DNA from: Solirubrobacterales bacterium
GTDB taxonomy: Bacteria; Actinomycetota; Thermoleophilia; Solirubrobacterales; 70-9
DNA: 37,299 nucleotides
Assembly (NCBI GenBank): GCA_030152805.1
Contig: JASLIG010000037.1
Coordinates: forward strand, 1-37,299
Direction of reading: 5' to 3'
The notes under the pieces were generated by a model, which saw nothing but the letters and a program-made list of their open reading frames with translations, was not told the origin of the DNA and ran no database searches. How positions within the stretch are numbered: position 1 is the first letter of the stretch; each line of letters starts with the position of its first letter. The translations under genes and the position numbers were made by a program. Of the stretch, positions 6,230 through 16,239 are shown piece by piece.

Positions 6230-7447
6230 TCAGGCCGGGGCCCCTTGGATCTTGGCGACGGCGCGGCCCGCCGCCTCCCACATCGATACGGAGCGGTCGC
6301 AGTACTCGACCCCGTAGCGCTCGAGGATCTTGAAGCCCTCGTCCTCCCAGGCGCCGGGGATGCGGAAGATCGCGATCGTCTCGCCGGGGTCCTTGCCGAG
6401 TTCCAGGCAGGCCTTGATCACGCCGCGGGCGACGATGTCGACGCGGGTGTTGGAGACGATCGACATCATCACGGCAATCTTCTCGACGCCGTCCTTTTCC
6501 AGCACCTCCTTGGCCAGGCCGCAGGCCTTGGCGACCGAGGGGTTGCCGCCGATCTCGGAGTAGTTGGCCGGCTTGCCACCCTGGCTGCGCACCGCGTCGG
6601 TCAGGGTCAGAGAGCCGCCCCCGGCGCCGATCACGAGGCCGAGGTTGCCCTCGAAGCCGTGGTCCTTGCCTTGGATCACGCCGCGGTGATCGGCCGCGTC
6701 GATCGCGGCGACGTTGCGCTCGAAAGCGGAGGGCTCATAGGTCTCGCGGGTGTCTTCCTCGGCGATCTCCAGCTGCTTGCGCAAGAGGCCCTTCTGGCGG
6801 CCGACGGCCTCGTCCTCCATCTCCATGTGGGCATCGAGGGCGACGAAGCTGCCGTCGGTCAGCTCGGCCAGGGGGTTGATCTCGGCCAAGGTCATGTCGT
6901 TGTCGCGGAAGAGGCGGGCGAGGCGGGCGAGGATCGGCGTCGCCCGGTTCAGCTGCGAACCGGTGACGCCGGTGGCGGCGATCACCTGCTTCGCCTCGAA
7001 GTCGGGGATCGGCATCAGGTTGGTGACGTGGCCGCGGCCGACGTGGTCGGGATGGGCCTCGGCGACCTCCTCGATGTCGATCCCTCCCATGTCGCTGAAC
7101 AGCATCAGCGGTTTCTTCGCGGTGCCGTCCCAGACGACCCCGGCGTAGTACTCCTGCTTGATCTCGGCTTTCGGATCGACCAGGACCCCGCGCGGCATAT
7201 GCCCGTTGATCTCGAGCTTCAGGATCGCCTCGGCGTGCTCGGCTGCCTCGTCCGGCGTGTCGGCGAACTTGACCCCGCCCGCCTTCATCCGCCCGCCGCT
7301 CAACACCTGCGACTTGATCACGACAGAGCCGCCGATCTCCTCCGCAACCGCGCGCGCCTCCTCGGCGCTGGTGCAGAAGCCATACTTAGTGACCGGGATT
7401 CCGGCCAACTCGACGATCTGTCGTGCCTCGAACTCGAAGAACCTCAT
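6230..7447 (-). CDS. sucC: Succinyl-CoA synthetase beta subunit (ATP-grasp acyl-CoA synthetase)
   Basis: 405 residues from the ATG at 7447 (MRFFEFEARQIVELAGIPVT), which aligns with the usual SucC start; a much longer open frame upstream is spurious. Residues about 1-240 are the ATP-grasp domain with VVIKSQVLSGGRMKAGGVKF and LAEINPLAEL near the metal-binding site. Residues 260-400 form the CoA-ligase domain with GLVIGAGGGSLTLTDAV and NYSEIGGNPS. It partners with SucD encoded next on the strand. It appears divergent from proteobacterial SucC (for example GFCTSAEEARAVAEEIGG), so substrate could be succinate or another dicarboxylate such as malate. A weak GATAGGG lies 12 bases before the start. 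Confidence 0.88.
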   Translation of the reverse strand: MRFFEFEARQIVELAGIPVTKYGFCTSAEEARAVAEEIGGSVVIKSQVLSGGRMKAGGVKFADTPDEAAEHAEAILKLEINGHMPRGVLVDPKAEIKQEYYAGVVWDGTAKKPLMLFSDMGGIDIEEVAEAHPDHVGRGHVTNLMPIPDFEAKQVIAATGVTGSQLNRATPILARLARLFRDNDMTLAEINPLAELTDGSFVALDAHMEMEDEAVGRQKGLLRKQLEIAEEDTRETYEPSAFERNVAAIDAADHRGVIQGKDHGFEGNLGLVIGAGGGSLTLTDAVRSQGGKPANYSEIGGNPSVAKACGLAKEVLEKDGVEKIAVMMSIVSNTRVDIVARGVIKACLELGKDPGETIAIFRIPGAWEDEGFKILERYGVEYCDRSVSMWEAAGRAVAKIQGAPA

Positions 7448-7494
7448 CGCGGCGCGAAACCCTATCCAAGAGCGTATGGGAGGGGGCACCCGGC

Positions 7495-7517
7495 CCTCTT
7501 GGGATACTCCAAGGAGG
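7495..7517 (+). promoter_or_regulatory. Hairpin holding a consensus Shine-Dalgarno sequence with no start codon at normal distance
   Basis: CCTCTTGG (7495-7502) pairs with CCAAGGAGG (7509-7517, one bulge) around GATACT. The 3' arm contains AAGGAGG, but the nearest plausible ATG (7541) is 23 bases on and has its own GGGAG. It may be a leader structure of the DUF4333-pckG transcript or chance. Confidence 0.25.
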
Positions 7518-7540
7518 TGTTCCCCGTCGAAAGGGAGAGG

Positions 7541-7838
7541 ATGAGCTTGTCCAAATGCCTGGGCCTCGCGCTCGGGCTGCTCGCGACCGCCGTGCTCGTG
7601 TCGGGCTGCGGCGAAACGGTGATCGACACCAGCAAGACCGAGGAACAGCTGCAGGCGAGCCTGTCCAAAACGCTCCAGCAGAAGGTCTCCTCCGTCGACT
7701 GTCCATCCGACGTCAAGGTCGAAAAAGGAGCGACCTTCCAATGCAGCGTCAAGCTGCAAAAAGGCGAGGAACAAGCGGTAACGCTGAAGATTCGCAACGA
7801 CGATGCAGACGTAAGTGTGATCGATCTCCGTCCGGCCA

Positions 7839-7846
<8 letters not shown>
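7541..7846 (+). CDS. DUF4333-type lipoprotein
   Basis: 101 residues. The first 22 form a lipoprotein signal peptide (basic K5, hydrophobic LGLALGLLATAVLV) ending in the lipobox LVSGC with the lipidated cysteine at C23. The mature part (TEEQLQASLSKTLQQKVSSV, then DCPSDVKVEKGATFQCSV and VTLKIRNDDADVSV) matches the DUF4333 pattern of actinobacterial lipoproteins, including the paired cysteines expected to form a disulfide. The start is the ATG at 7541 after AAAGGGAG. It is divergent from sucC, and its end overlaps the proposed pckG start by 8 bases. Function of DUF4333 is not known. Confidence 0.85.
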
Positions 7847-9665
<1,819 letters not shown>

Positions 9666-9683
9666 CGGGCGGGCTCGACGACC

Positions 9684-11081
9684 CTAGGACCCGGAGGGTG
9701 GCTGGATCGGGCTGCCGGCCAGCTCCGCGTAGTCGTTGCCCGCGTAGGCAGGGATCCCGATACCCGTGGCAAAGGCGCTCGTCGCGGTGCTCGACGACTC
9801 GATCGGCCAGTCCATGTCTTCGATGTAGGTGTCGAACCAGAGCAGGCCGCCGATCTTTGGGTAGTTGACCGGGATTTTGGCCAGCGTGTCCGCGATCCAA
9901 CCCGCCTTCGAGCCGCCGTCCTCGGTCGAGCTCATCTCCCCGATCAACATCGGCTTCGTCGGCGCGATCGTGTCGGCGATCTCTCGGTAGGTCGAGCCGA
10001 AGAGCTCGTCGAAGCTGCGCCAGCGGTCGGGCTTGACCGGGTTGGTCCCCCAGTTGTAGCCGTCGAGGCAGGTCCAGTCGACGTATGCGTCGCCCGGGTA
10101 GAGCTGGCCGAGGCCCTGGAAGATGCCGTCGGGGTCGACGTTGGGGCACCAGACCCAGTTGACGTTGGCGGCGCCGACCGAAGCGAAGATGTCGTGGACG
10201 TGGCGCCAGGCGGCGACGAACTCGCCCTGCTGGTTGCCGTTGGCGCCCTCCGCCCAGGGAAACCAGCCGCCGTTCATCTCCCAGTTGAAGCGGAGGAAGA
10301 AAGGATGGCCCCAGTCGCGGGCGTCTTCGGCGAACGTGCGGATGTAGGAGTCGTAACTGCCGGAGATCACGTCTGAGAGCTGGAAATCGGGCTCTTCGAG
10401 GTGCGAGGGGATCGACTGCGAGCTCCAGCTGTAGACGGGGATCGCTCCGTGTTCGCGGATGCCTTCCATCATTCCGGGGGCGAACTCGTAGAAGGAGCAG
10501 GGCGTGGGAGAGCAGTTGGCGAAGGGGACGAAGACGTTGACCAGCGAGAGCGACTTGCCGACCAGTCCCTCGAATTTGGAGACGGCGCCCATGTCCCACG
10601 GCGCCTGGGTCCCGGTCAGGTGGTCCCCGATCGATGCGCCCCAGTAGAGGGTGGGCGAGGATGTTTCCGCTTCGGTGGGTGGGGCCGGCACCGGATCTTT
10701 CGCTTCAGGGGGTGGCGTGACTCCTGCCGTGACCGGCAATGGCCCGCCAGATTGTCCGACGGCCGGGCTTGCCGGCGTGGCGAATTCCGGACGGGGCGGG
10801 GGAGGCGGAAGCGAATCGGCTCCGGCGCTTTCTCGATCGATCGCGCCGCCTCCGTCGCTCGCCGGACCGCGCCGGTGGGTGAGGGCCCTGCGCCGATGGA
10901 GTCCGGCTCTGTGGCGATCGAGCGGGGTCGCCCTGCGATCGAAAAGCGCCCTTTCGCGATGCTGTCGCTGCTTCGGGGCGCGTGCGCTCGCCGGCAGGGC
11001 GAGGGATGAGAGCGCGAGCAGGCAGGCGAGGAGGAGCGGGCCAGTGATCGACCCTCGAGATCGTCCCCGCGTTCCTCTCAT
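9684..11081 (-). CDS. Secreted GH26-family glycoside hydrolase A (beta-mannanase-like)
   Basis: 465 residues. It has a signal peptide (GPLLLACLLALSSLALPASA), a low-complexity Arg-rich then Pro-rich linker (about 33-140), and a GH26 catalytic (beta/alpha)8 domain starting LYWGASIGDHLTG. The acid/base is E268 in FNWEMNG and the nucleophile E382 in MLIGEMSS, both at the expected places; HVHDIFASVGAANVNWVWCP is another family signature. GH26 enzymes mostly cut beta-1,4-mannan, some beta-1,3-xylan or mixed glucans. It is the last of five tandem paralogues. A conserved Cys pair (NCSPTPC) recurs in all five. Confidence 0.88.
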   Translation of the reverse strand: MRGTRGRSRGSITGPLLLACLLALSSLALPASARAPKQRQHRERALFDRRATPLDRHRAGLHRRRALTHRRGPASDGGGAIDRESAGADSLPPPPPRPEFATPASPAVGQSGGPLPVTAGVTPPPEAKDPVPAPPTEAETSSPTLYWGASIGDHLTGTQAPWDMGAVSKFEGLVGKSLSLVNVFVPFANCSPTPCSFYEFAPGMMEGIREHGAIPVYSWSSQSIPSHLEEPDFQLSDVISGSYDSYIRTFAEDARDWGHPFFLRFNWEMNGGWFPWAEGANGNQQGEFVAAWRHVHDIFASVGAANVNWVWCPNVDPDGIFQGLGQLYPGDAYVDWTCLDGYNWGTNPVKPDRWRSFDELFGSTYREIADTIAPTKPMLIGEMSSTEDGGSKAGWIADTLAKIPVNYPKIGGLLWFDTYIEDMDWPIESSSTATSAFATGIGIPAYAGNDYAELAGSPIQPPSGS

Positions 11082-11133
11082 ATATTCGTCCGCCTACCCA
11101 GAAATTAGGAGTGTAGGGGAGACGTCAAGGTGG

Positions 11134-11148
11134 GGCCGCTAGGCCCAG
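11134..11148 (-). terminator. Small hairpin immediately after GH26 gene B
   Basis: GGGCC-GCTA-GGCCC (five G-C pairs) directly follows the stop of GH26 gene B and precedes gene A by about 55 bp. No T-run follows, so it may be an attenuator or RNA-stability hairpin rather than a full terminator. Confidence 0.25.
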
Positions 11149-12318
11149 TCAGGGTGCTTCGGCTGCCGCGGGCATCGCTTCGGCCGCAACTGGGATCGCT
11201 TCGGGAGGCGGCGGCGTCCACGAAGGCGGGTAGATCTTGCCGGCCGGCTGGCTGCTGTAGAAGTTCGACATGAAGAGCGGCCGGCTGATCGCCTTGTTGA
11301 AGGCGCGCTGGGAGGCTTTCGAGCTCGCCACCGGCCAGTGCCGGGCCTGTTTCTTTTCGTCGAACCAGATCAGCGCGCGCACCTTCGAATAGTGGGCCGG
11401 GACGACGTTCAGCGCGTTCTTGATCCAGGCGGCCTTGTCACCGCCGCGCTCTTCGGAGGCGGTCTCGCCGATCGCCATCGGCTTGCTGGGAGCGATCTTC
11501 AGCACCCGCTTGTAGGTCGAGCGGAAGACGTGGTCGAAGCTGAGCCAGCCGGGGGAGTGGGGCGTCTCCCCCCAGTTGAAGCCGTCGAGGCAGGTCCAGT
11601 CGACGTAAGCGGCGCCGGGCCAGAACTTGCGCAGGTTCTGCAGCCGCTTGGCGAGGGCGATGTTCGGGCACCAGACCCAGGTCGCGTTGTTGGCGCCGAG
11701 GCGGGTGAAAATGTCGTGGACGTGACGCCAAGTCTTGACGAATTCACCGTCCATGTTGCCGTTGACCCCGTCGCCCCAGGGGAACCAGAAGCCGTTCATC
11801 TCCCAATCGAAGCGCAGGAAGAAGGGGTGCCCCCATTCGCGCGCGTTTTCGGCGAAGCTTTCGATGAAGGCGTCGTAGGTGCCGGCGAGGACGTCGCGGA
11901 GCTGGAAGGCGGGTTGGCGAACGTCGTCGCGGGTCGCCGCCGAGGAACTCCAGCTGAAGAAGGGGATCGCTCCGTGTTTGCGGATGTTCTCCATCGGCAC
12001 GCCGGGGAAGCCGAAGAATTCGCAGGGAGAGCGGTTGCAGTCGGCGAAGGGCGAGTAGAAGGCGAGCAGGGAGACGTTCTTGCCGACCGATGCCTCGAAG
12101 GCACTCAGGGCGTTCATGTCCCAGGGCGCCTGGATGCCGGTGTACTGGCGGCCGATCTGCGCTCCCCAGTAGAGGGGCCGGGGCGGGTGCTTCTTGGCGG
12201 CGCCGGCGAGCGCCGCCGGGGCGAGGCAGCAGGCGATCGCGATCGCGACGACCGTCGTCCGGAGGAATTTTGAAGTCCGCTTTTGGCGCACCACGACTAC
12301 TTTCCGCGCACCGCGCAT
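11149..12318 (-). CDS. Secreted GH26-family glycoside hydrolase B
   Basis: 389 residues from the ATG at 12318, seven bases after the stop of gene C; a GTG at 12294 preceded by GGAAAG is an attractive alternative and gives a cleaner signal peptide (RTTVVAIAIACCLAPAALAG). The open frame extends further upstream but that part overlaps gene C. The GH26 domain begins almost directly after the signal (PLYWGAQIGRQYTGIQAPWD). Acid/base E173 in FDWEMNG and nucleophile E285 in MAIGETASE are present. It is the most divergent copy (FDW instead of FNW; ALAKRLQNLRKFWPG instead of the VDP loop) and carries a C-terminal Pro/Ala-rich tail (about 40 residues). Confidence 0.87.
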   Translation of the reverse strand: MRGARKVVVVRQKRTSKFLRTTVVAIAIACCLAPAALAGAAKKHPPRPLYWGAQIGRQYTGIQAPWDMNALSAFEASVGKNVSLLAFYSPFADCNRSPCEFFGFPGVPMENIRKHGAIPFFSWSSSAATRDDVRQPAFQLRDVLAGTYDAFIESFAENAREWGHPFFLRFDWEMNGFWFPWGDGVNGNMDGEFVKTWRHVHDIFTRLGANNATWVWCPNIALAKRLQNLRKFWPGAAYVDWTCLDGFNWGETPHSPGWLSFDHVFRSTYKRVLKIAPSKPMAIGETASEERGGDKAAWIKNALNVVPAHYSKVRALIWFDEKKQARHWPVASSKASQRAFNKAISRPLFMSNFYSSQPAGKIYPPSWTPPPPEAIPVAAEAMPAAAEAP

Positions 12319-12325
12319 ATTTGGA

Positions 12326-13396
12326 TCAACGCGGTGGCGGAATCGGAGTTGTGGCGAGGGAGCCGTAGAGGTTTTCCCTGAAAGAGTGCTGTCGCAGGCC
12401 GGAGGCAAAGGCCCGGGTCACCAGCGGCGAGCTCTCCAGCGGCCAGGAGACTCCCTGCTGGACCTGGTCGAACCAGATCAAGCCGCGCACGCGGCGGAAT
12501 TTCGTCTTCAGTGCCTTGAACATGCCGCGGATCCATTCTGCCTTGGCATGGCCGCCGCCGCTGGAGGCGATCTCACCCAGCAGCATCGGCTTCTTCGGGG
12601 CGATTTTCGTCACCACCTGGCGGTAGCTGCTGGCAAAGATCTGGTCGAAGCTCTTCCAGGGCACGGGGTGGCTGCGGGCGTTGGCCCAGTTGTAGCCGTC
12701 GAGGCAGCTCCAGTCGACGTATTCGTCGCCCGGGTAGAAGCTGGCAATGGCGCCGAACTTGTGGATGTCGATGTAGGGGCACCAGACCCAGGTCGCGTTG
12801 CTGGCGCCGGCGGCGGTGAAGATGTCATGGACGTGCCGCCAGGCATTCACGTACTCGCCCGGCTGGTTGCCGTTGATGCTCTCCCCCCAGGGGAACCAGT
12901 TGCCGTTGGGCTCCCAGTTGAAGCGCAGGAAGAACGGGTGCCCCCATGCGCGCGCGCCTTCGGCGAATTCGCGGATGTAGGAGTCGTAGGTGCCGGCGAT
13001 CACGTCGGCGAGCTGGAAGTCGGGCTCGTAGGTGTTCGACGGAGTCGATTGCGAGCTCCAACTGAGGAAGGGCAGGGCGCCGTAGTGGCGTACCGCGGCC
13101 ATCTCCTGAGCTGGAAAGGAGTAGAACGCGCAGGGCGCCGTCGAGCAATCCGCGAAGGGCACGCCGAACTGGATCGTCGAGAGTCCCTTGCCGAACTTCG
13201 CTTCGAAGTTGGAGACCGCGCCCATGTCCCAGGGGGGCTGCGTGCCGGTCAGCTGGTTGCCGATCCAGGCGCCCCAGTAGAGGCCGCGCTGCGGCGCCTT
13301 GGCGCTCGCTGCGCTCGCCGGCGTTGCCAGCGCGAACAGGCCGAACAGCAGCATCAGCACGATCGCGATGCCCCCCCCGGTTCTGCGCGAGTTCAT
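12326..13396 (-). CDS. Secreted GH26-family glycoside hydrolase C
   Basis: 356 residues from the ATG at 13396, which has GAGGT seven bases upstream; the longer open frame overlaps gene D. It has a signal peptide (GGGIAIVLMLLFGLFALATPASA) and a minimal GH26 domain without linker. The acid/base motif reads FNWEPNG (E162) where three paralogues have FNWEMNG and gene B has FDWEMNG, placing proline next to the catalytic residue. The nucleophile is E275 in MLLGEIASS. The substrate-loop region after WCP (YIDIHKFGAIASFYPG) also differs from A, D and E. Both glutamates are retained so activity is expected, perhaps with changed specificity. Confidence 0.87.
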   Translation of the reverse strand: MNSRRTGGGIAIVLMLLFGLFALATPASAASAKAPQRGLYWGAWIGNQLTGTQPPWDMGAVSNFEAKFGKGLSTIQFGVPFADCSTAPCAFYSFPAQEMAAVRHYGALPFLSWSSQSTPSNTYEPDFQLADVIAGTYDSYIREFAEGARAWGHPFFLRFNWEPNGNWFPWGESINGNQPGEYVNAWRHVHDIFTAAGASNATWVWCPYIDIHKFGAIASFYPGDEYVDWSCLDGYNWANARSHPVPWKSFDQIFASSYRQVVTKIAPKKPMLLGEIASSGGGHAKAEWIRGMFKALKTKFRRVRGLIWFDQVQQGVSWPLESSPLVTRAFASGLRQHSFRENLYGSLATTPIPPPR

Positions 13397-13458
13397 GTCG
13401 CAGACCTCGTCACGCGAAGCGCGGGAGTTTAGGGAAGCGAGAGAAATTTCTTCGCCGA

Positions 13459-14712
13459 TCAGGCGGGAGGCGGGATCGCGCCGCCGCTCAGCGTCGAGTA
13501 TCGGTTGCCGACGTAGGAGGGACTTTGGACGCCGCTGGCGAAGGCGCCGGTCGCGCTGGAACTGCTGTCCAGCTGCCAGTCCATGTTTTCGCCGGGCACG
13601 AACTTGTCGAACCAGAGCAGGCCGTGGATCGCCGGGTACTCGGTTGGCAGATCGCGCAGCATCTCGCCGATCCAGCTCGCCTTGGAGCCGCCGTACTCGC
13701 TCGAGCCGACCTCGCCGATCACCATCGGCTTGCCGGGGGCGATCTGATCGACGATGCGGTGGTAGGTCGAGCTGAACAGCTGGTCGAAGCTCATCCAGCG
13801 CGCCGGTTTGACCGGGTTGGTGCCCCAGTTGTAGCCGTCGAGGCTGGTCCAGTCGACGTAGCCGTCGCCCGGGTAGAGCGGGGCGATGTCGTTGAATTCC
13901 TTGCCGGGGTCGACGTTCGGGCACCAGACCCAGGACACGTTGCCGGCGCCGACGGACGTAAAGATGTCGTGGACGTGGCGCCAGGCGACGACGTATTCGC
14001 CCGGCTGGTTGCCGTTAGCGCCCTCGGACCAGGGGAACCATTCGCCGTTCATCTCCCAGTTGAAGCGCAGGAAGAAGGGATGCCCCCAGGCCTTGGCCGC
14101 TTCAGCGAATTCGCGGATGTAGGAGTCGTAGGTGCCGGCGATCACGTCGGCGAGCTGGAAGTCGGGCTCGTTGAGGCTGGAGGGCGTCGACTGCGAGCTC
14201 CAGCTGAAGAAGGGAATGGCGCCGTGATTGCGGATGTCCTCCATCGACTGGGCGGGGAACTTGTAGAAGGAGCAGGGCGAGACCGAGCAATCGGCGAAGG
14301 GGGCGGCGAAGTGGACGAGCGAGAGCTGCTTGCCGACCGACTGTTCGAACTTGGAAACCGCGCCCATGTCCCAGGGCGCTTCGGTGCCGGTCAGCTGGTC
14401 GCCGATCCAGGCGCCCCAGTAGAGCGAGGAGGCGGGAGCGGTCGACTGGGTGGCGAGGCGGCGCCGGCAGCCCCGCATCCGCCGCATCACCCGCTTGCGC
14501 TGGCTGGCGCTGAGGCGCTTTGCCCGGGCCGGCGGAATCCGCCTGCCGCAGCGCTTTGCCTTGCCGAGGCTGCGCGCGGAAGCGAGCGCCGCGCGCGGCG
14601 CCCTCGCCGCCGAGACGGTGGCGAGGGCGGAGGAGAGCAGGAGCGCACCGATGGAGAACGCGGCCAGGGCGGCGAGAAGGGCTGGGAAGCGATATTGGCG
14701 CTTGGCGGGCAC
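13459..14712 (-). CDS. Secreted GH26-family glycoside hydrolase D
   Basis: 417 residues from the GTG at 14712. A signal-like hydrophobic segment (FPALLAALAAFSIGALLLSS) is followed by a strongly basic stretch (about 40-90, including RKRVMRRMRGCRRRL) that could bind an anionic wall or glycan. The GH26 domain starts SLYWGAWIGDQLTGTEAPWD; acid/base E220 in FNWEMNG, nucleophile E334 in MVIGEVGSSE. The sequence is closest to gene E in this array (for example SWVWCPNVDP-KEF and SSTYHRIVD). A 117-bp gap separates it from gene E, which lies upstream in the same direction. Confidence 0.87.
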   Translation of the reverse strand: MPAKRQYRFPALLAALAAFSIGALLLSSALATVSAARAPRAALASARSLGKAKRCGRRIPPARAKRLSASQRKRVMRRMRGCRRRLATQSTAPASSLYWGAWIGDQLTGTEAPWDMGAVSKFEQSVGKQLSLVHFAAPFADCSVSPCSFYKFPAQSMEDIRNHGAIPFFSWSSQSTPSSLNEPDFQLADVIAGTYDSYIREFAEAAKAWGHPFFLRFNWEMNGEWFPWSEGANGNQPGEYVVAWRHVHDIFTSVGAGNVSWVWCPNVDPGKEFNDIAPLYPGDGYVDWTSLDGYNWGTNPVKPARWMSFDQLFSSTYHRIVDQIAPGKPMVIGEVGSSEYGGSKASWIGEMLRDLPTEYPAIHGLLWFDKFVPGENMDWQLDSSSSATGAFASGVQSPSYVGNRYSTLSGGAIPPPA

Positions 14713-14830
14713 CCCCAGCCATCGACGCGCCCGCGCCCAGGTTCAGCACCCGGCCACCCAACTGGACGTTTGTACGAGAGCCCTTGACAAGCCGTATGCG
14801 CTTGATCTCAGGCGCGAGGGCGCCTTGCGT

Positions 14831-16171
14831 TCAGCCAGCGGGCTGAATCGCGCCGGCGGGCAGGGCGGCGAACTGGTTGCCGGCGTAGGCCGGGTTCTGA
14901 ATCCCGCTGGCGAAGGCGCTGGTGGCGCTGGCCGAGGTCTCGATCGACCAGTCCATCGGTTCGCCCTCGGCTTCGCGGTTGAACCAGACCAGGCCGTGGA
15001 TCTTGGGGTACGACGTGGGCAAGCTTTCCAGCATTTCTTTGATCCAGGTTGCCTTGGAGCCGCCGTACTCGGTCGAGCCGACCTCGCCGATCACCATCGG
15101 CTTCGACGGAGCGACCGTGTCGACGATGCGGTGGTAGGTCGAGCTGAACAGCTGGTCGAAGGTTTTCCAGCCAGCCGGCCGGTAGGGGGCCTTGCCCCAG
15201 TTGTAGCCATCGAGGCTGGTCCAGTCGACGTAGCCGTCGCCGGGGTACATCGAGGCGTAGTCGCGGAATTCTTTGTTCGGGTCGACGTTCGGGCACCAGA
15301 CCCAACTGACGTTGGTGGCGCCGACCGCGGTGAAGATGTCGTGGACGTGGCGCCAGGCGGTTACGTATTCACCCGTTTTGTTGCCGTTGACGCCTTCGGA
15401 CCAGGGAAACCAGTTGCCGTTCATCTCCCAGTTGAAGCGGAGGAAGAAGGGGTGCCCCCATTTCTTCGCCGCTTCGGCGAAACCGCGGATGTAGGAGTCG
15501 TAGGTCCCGGAGATGACGTCGGAGAGCTGGAAGTTCGGCTCGTTGAGGCTTGAGGGCGTCGATTGCGAGCTCCAGCTGAAGAAGGGGATGGAGCCGTGTT
15601 TGCGGATGTTTTCCATCGGCGTGGTTGGAAAGCCGTAGAAGGAGCACGGGTTGCGGTTGCAGTCGGCGAAGGGGGAGGCGAAGTGGACCAGCGAGACGTG
15701 CTTGCGGGCGTGGTTCTCGAAGGCCGTGACGGCGTTCATGTCCCAGGGCGCTTCGATGCCGGTCAGCTGACTGCCGATCCAGGCGCCCCAGTAGATCGAG
15801 TTGGCGGCGGGTGGGGGCGTGGGCGCGGGTTCGGGGGCCGGTTCGGGAGTTGGAGTCGGGGTTGGAACAGGCGCCGGTTCGGGGGTCGGTGCCGGCGCGG
15901 GGGCTGGGGCGGGTGGCGGGGTCGGACTGGGCGCCGGTTCCGGGGTCGGCTGCGGCTTGAGGTGACCACGATGGCGATCCCGCGAGCGCGTCCGGCGGGA
16001 GGCGGTGGCGCGGCGGCAGGCTTCGGTCTGCTTGGCGGCGCCGCGGCAGGCGGCACTTGGCGTGCGCCCCGACGTCGATGCGGCCGAGGCGCCGGAGGTG
16101 GTGAAGGTGAGCGCGCCGAGGATCGCCACAAGGCAGACGACGAGGAGCTTTGTGGGTGCGAGTGCGCTCAT
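14831..16171 (-). CDS. Secreted GH26-family glycoside hydrolase E with Pro-rich linker
   Basis: 446 residues from the ATG at 16171 (a GTG at 16180 is possible). Order: signal peptide (LLVVCLVAILGALTFTTSGASA), a basic Cys/Arg-rich segment (about 35-75), a Pro-Ala-Thr-Glu repeat linker (about 75-125; PTPEPAPSPTPPPAPAPAP type), then the GH26 domain from SIYWGAWIGSQLTG. Acid/base E249 and nucleophile E363 (MVIGEVGSTE). Linkers like this usually tether a catalytic domain away from the cell surface or another module. It is the first GH26 in transcription order, 68 bp downstream of the GT2-GT4 fusion gene, so all six genes may be one transcript. Confidence 0.88.
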   Translation of the reverse strand: MSALAPTKLLVVCLVAILGALTFTTSGASAASTSGRTPSAACRGAAKQTEACRRATASRRTRSRDRHRGHLKPQPTPEPAPSPTPPPAPAPAPAPTPEPAPVPTPTPTPEPAPEPAPTPPPAANSIYWGAWIGSQLTGIEAPWDMNAVTAFENHARKHVSLVHFASPFADCNRNPCSFYGFPTTPMENIRKHGSIPFFSWSSQSTPSSLNEPNFQLSDVISGTYDSYIRGFAEAAKKWGHPFFLRFNWEMNGNWFPWSEGVNGNKTGEYVTAWRHVHDIFTAVGATNVSWVWCPNVDPNKEFRDYASMYPGDGYVDWTSLDGYNWGKAPYRPAGWKTFDQLFSSTYHRIVDTVAPSKPMVIGEVGSTEYGGSKATWIKEMLESLPTSYPKIHGLVWFNREAEGEPMDWSIETSASATSAFASGIQNPAYAGNQFAALPAGAIQPAG

Positions 16172-16239
16172 GCACCGCACTCATCGGTTTACGAAGCGGG
16201 TCCTCCAGCCGGTCAAGCCCCCATGGACATATGTCGACG

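Noticed and set aside
9666..9683. Possible terminator between pckG and GH26 A
   Set aside because: The 18-bp gap holds no stem-loop or T-run.
16227..16234. ACATATGT palindrome between the GT fusion and GH26 E
   Set aside because: Only 8 bp, inside a transcribed gap, with no partner site or promoter context.
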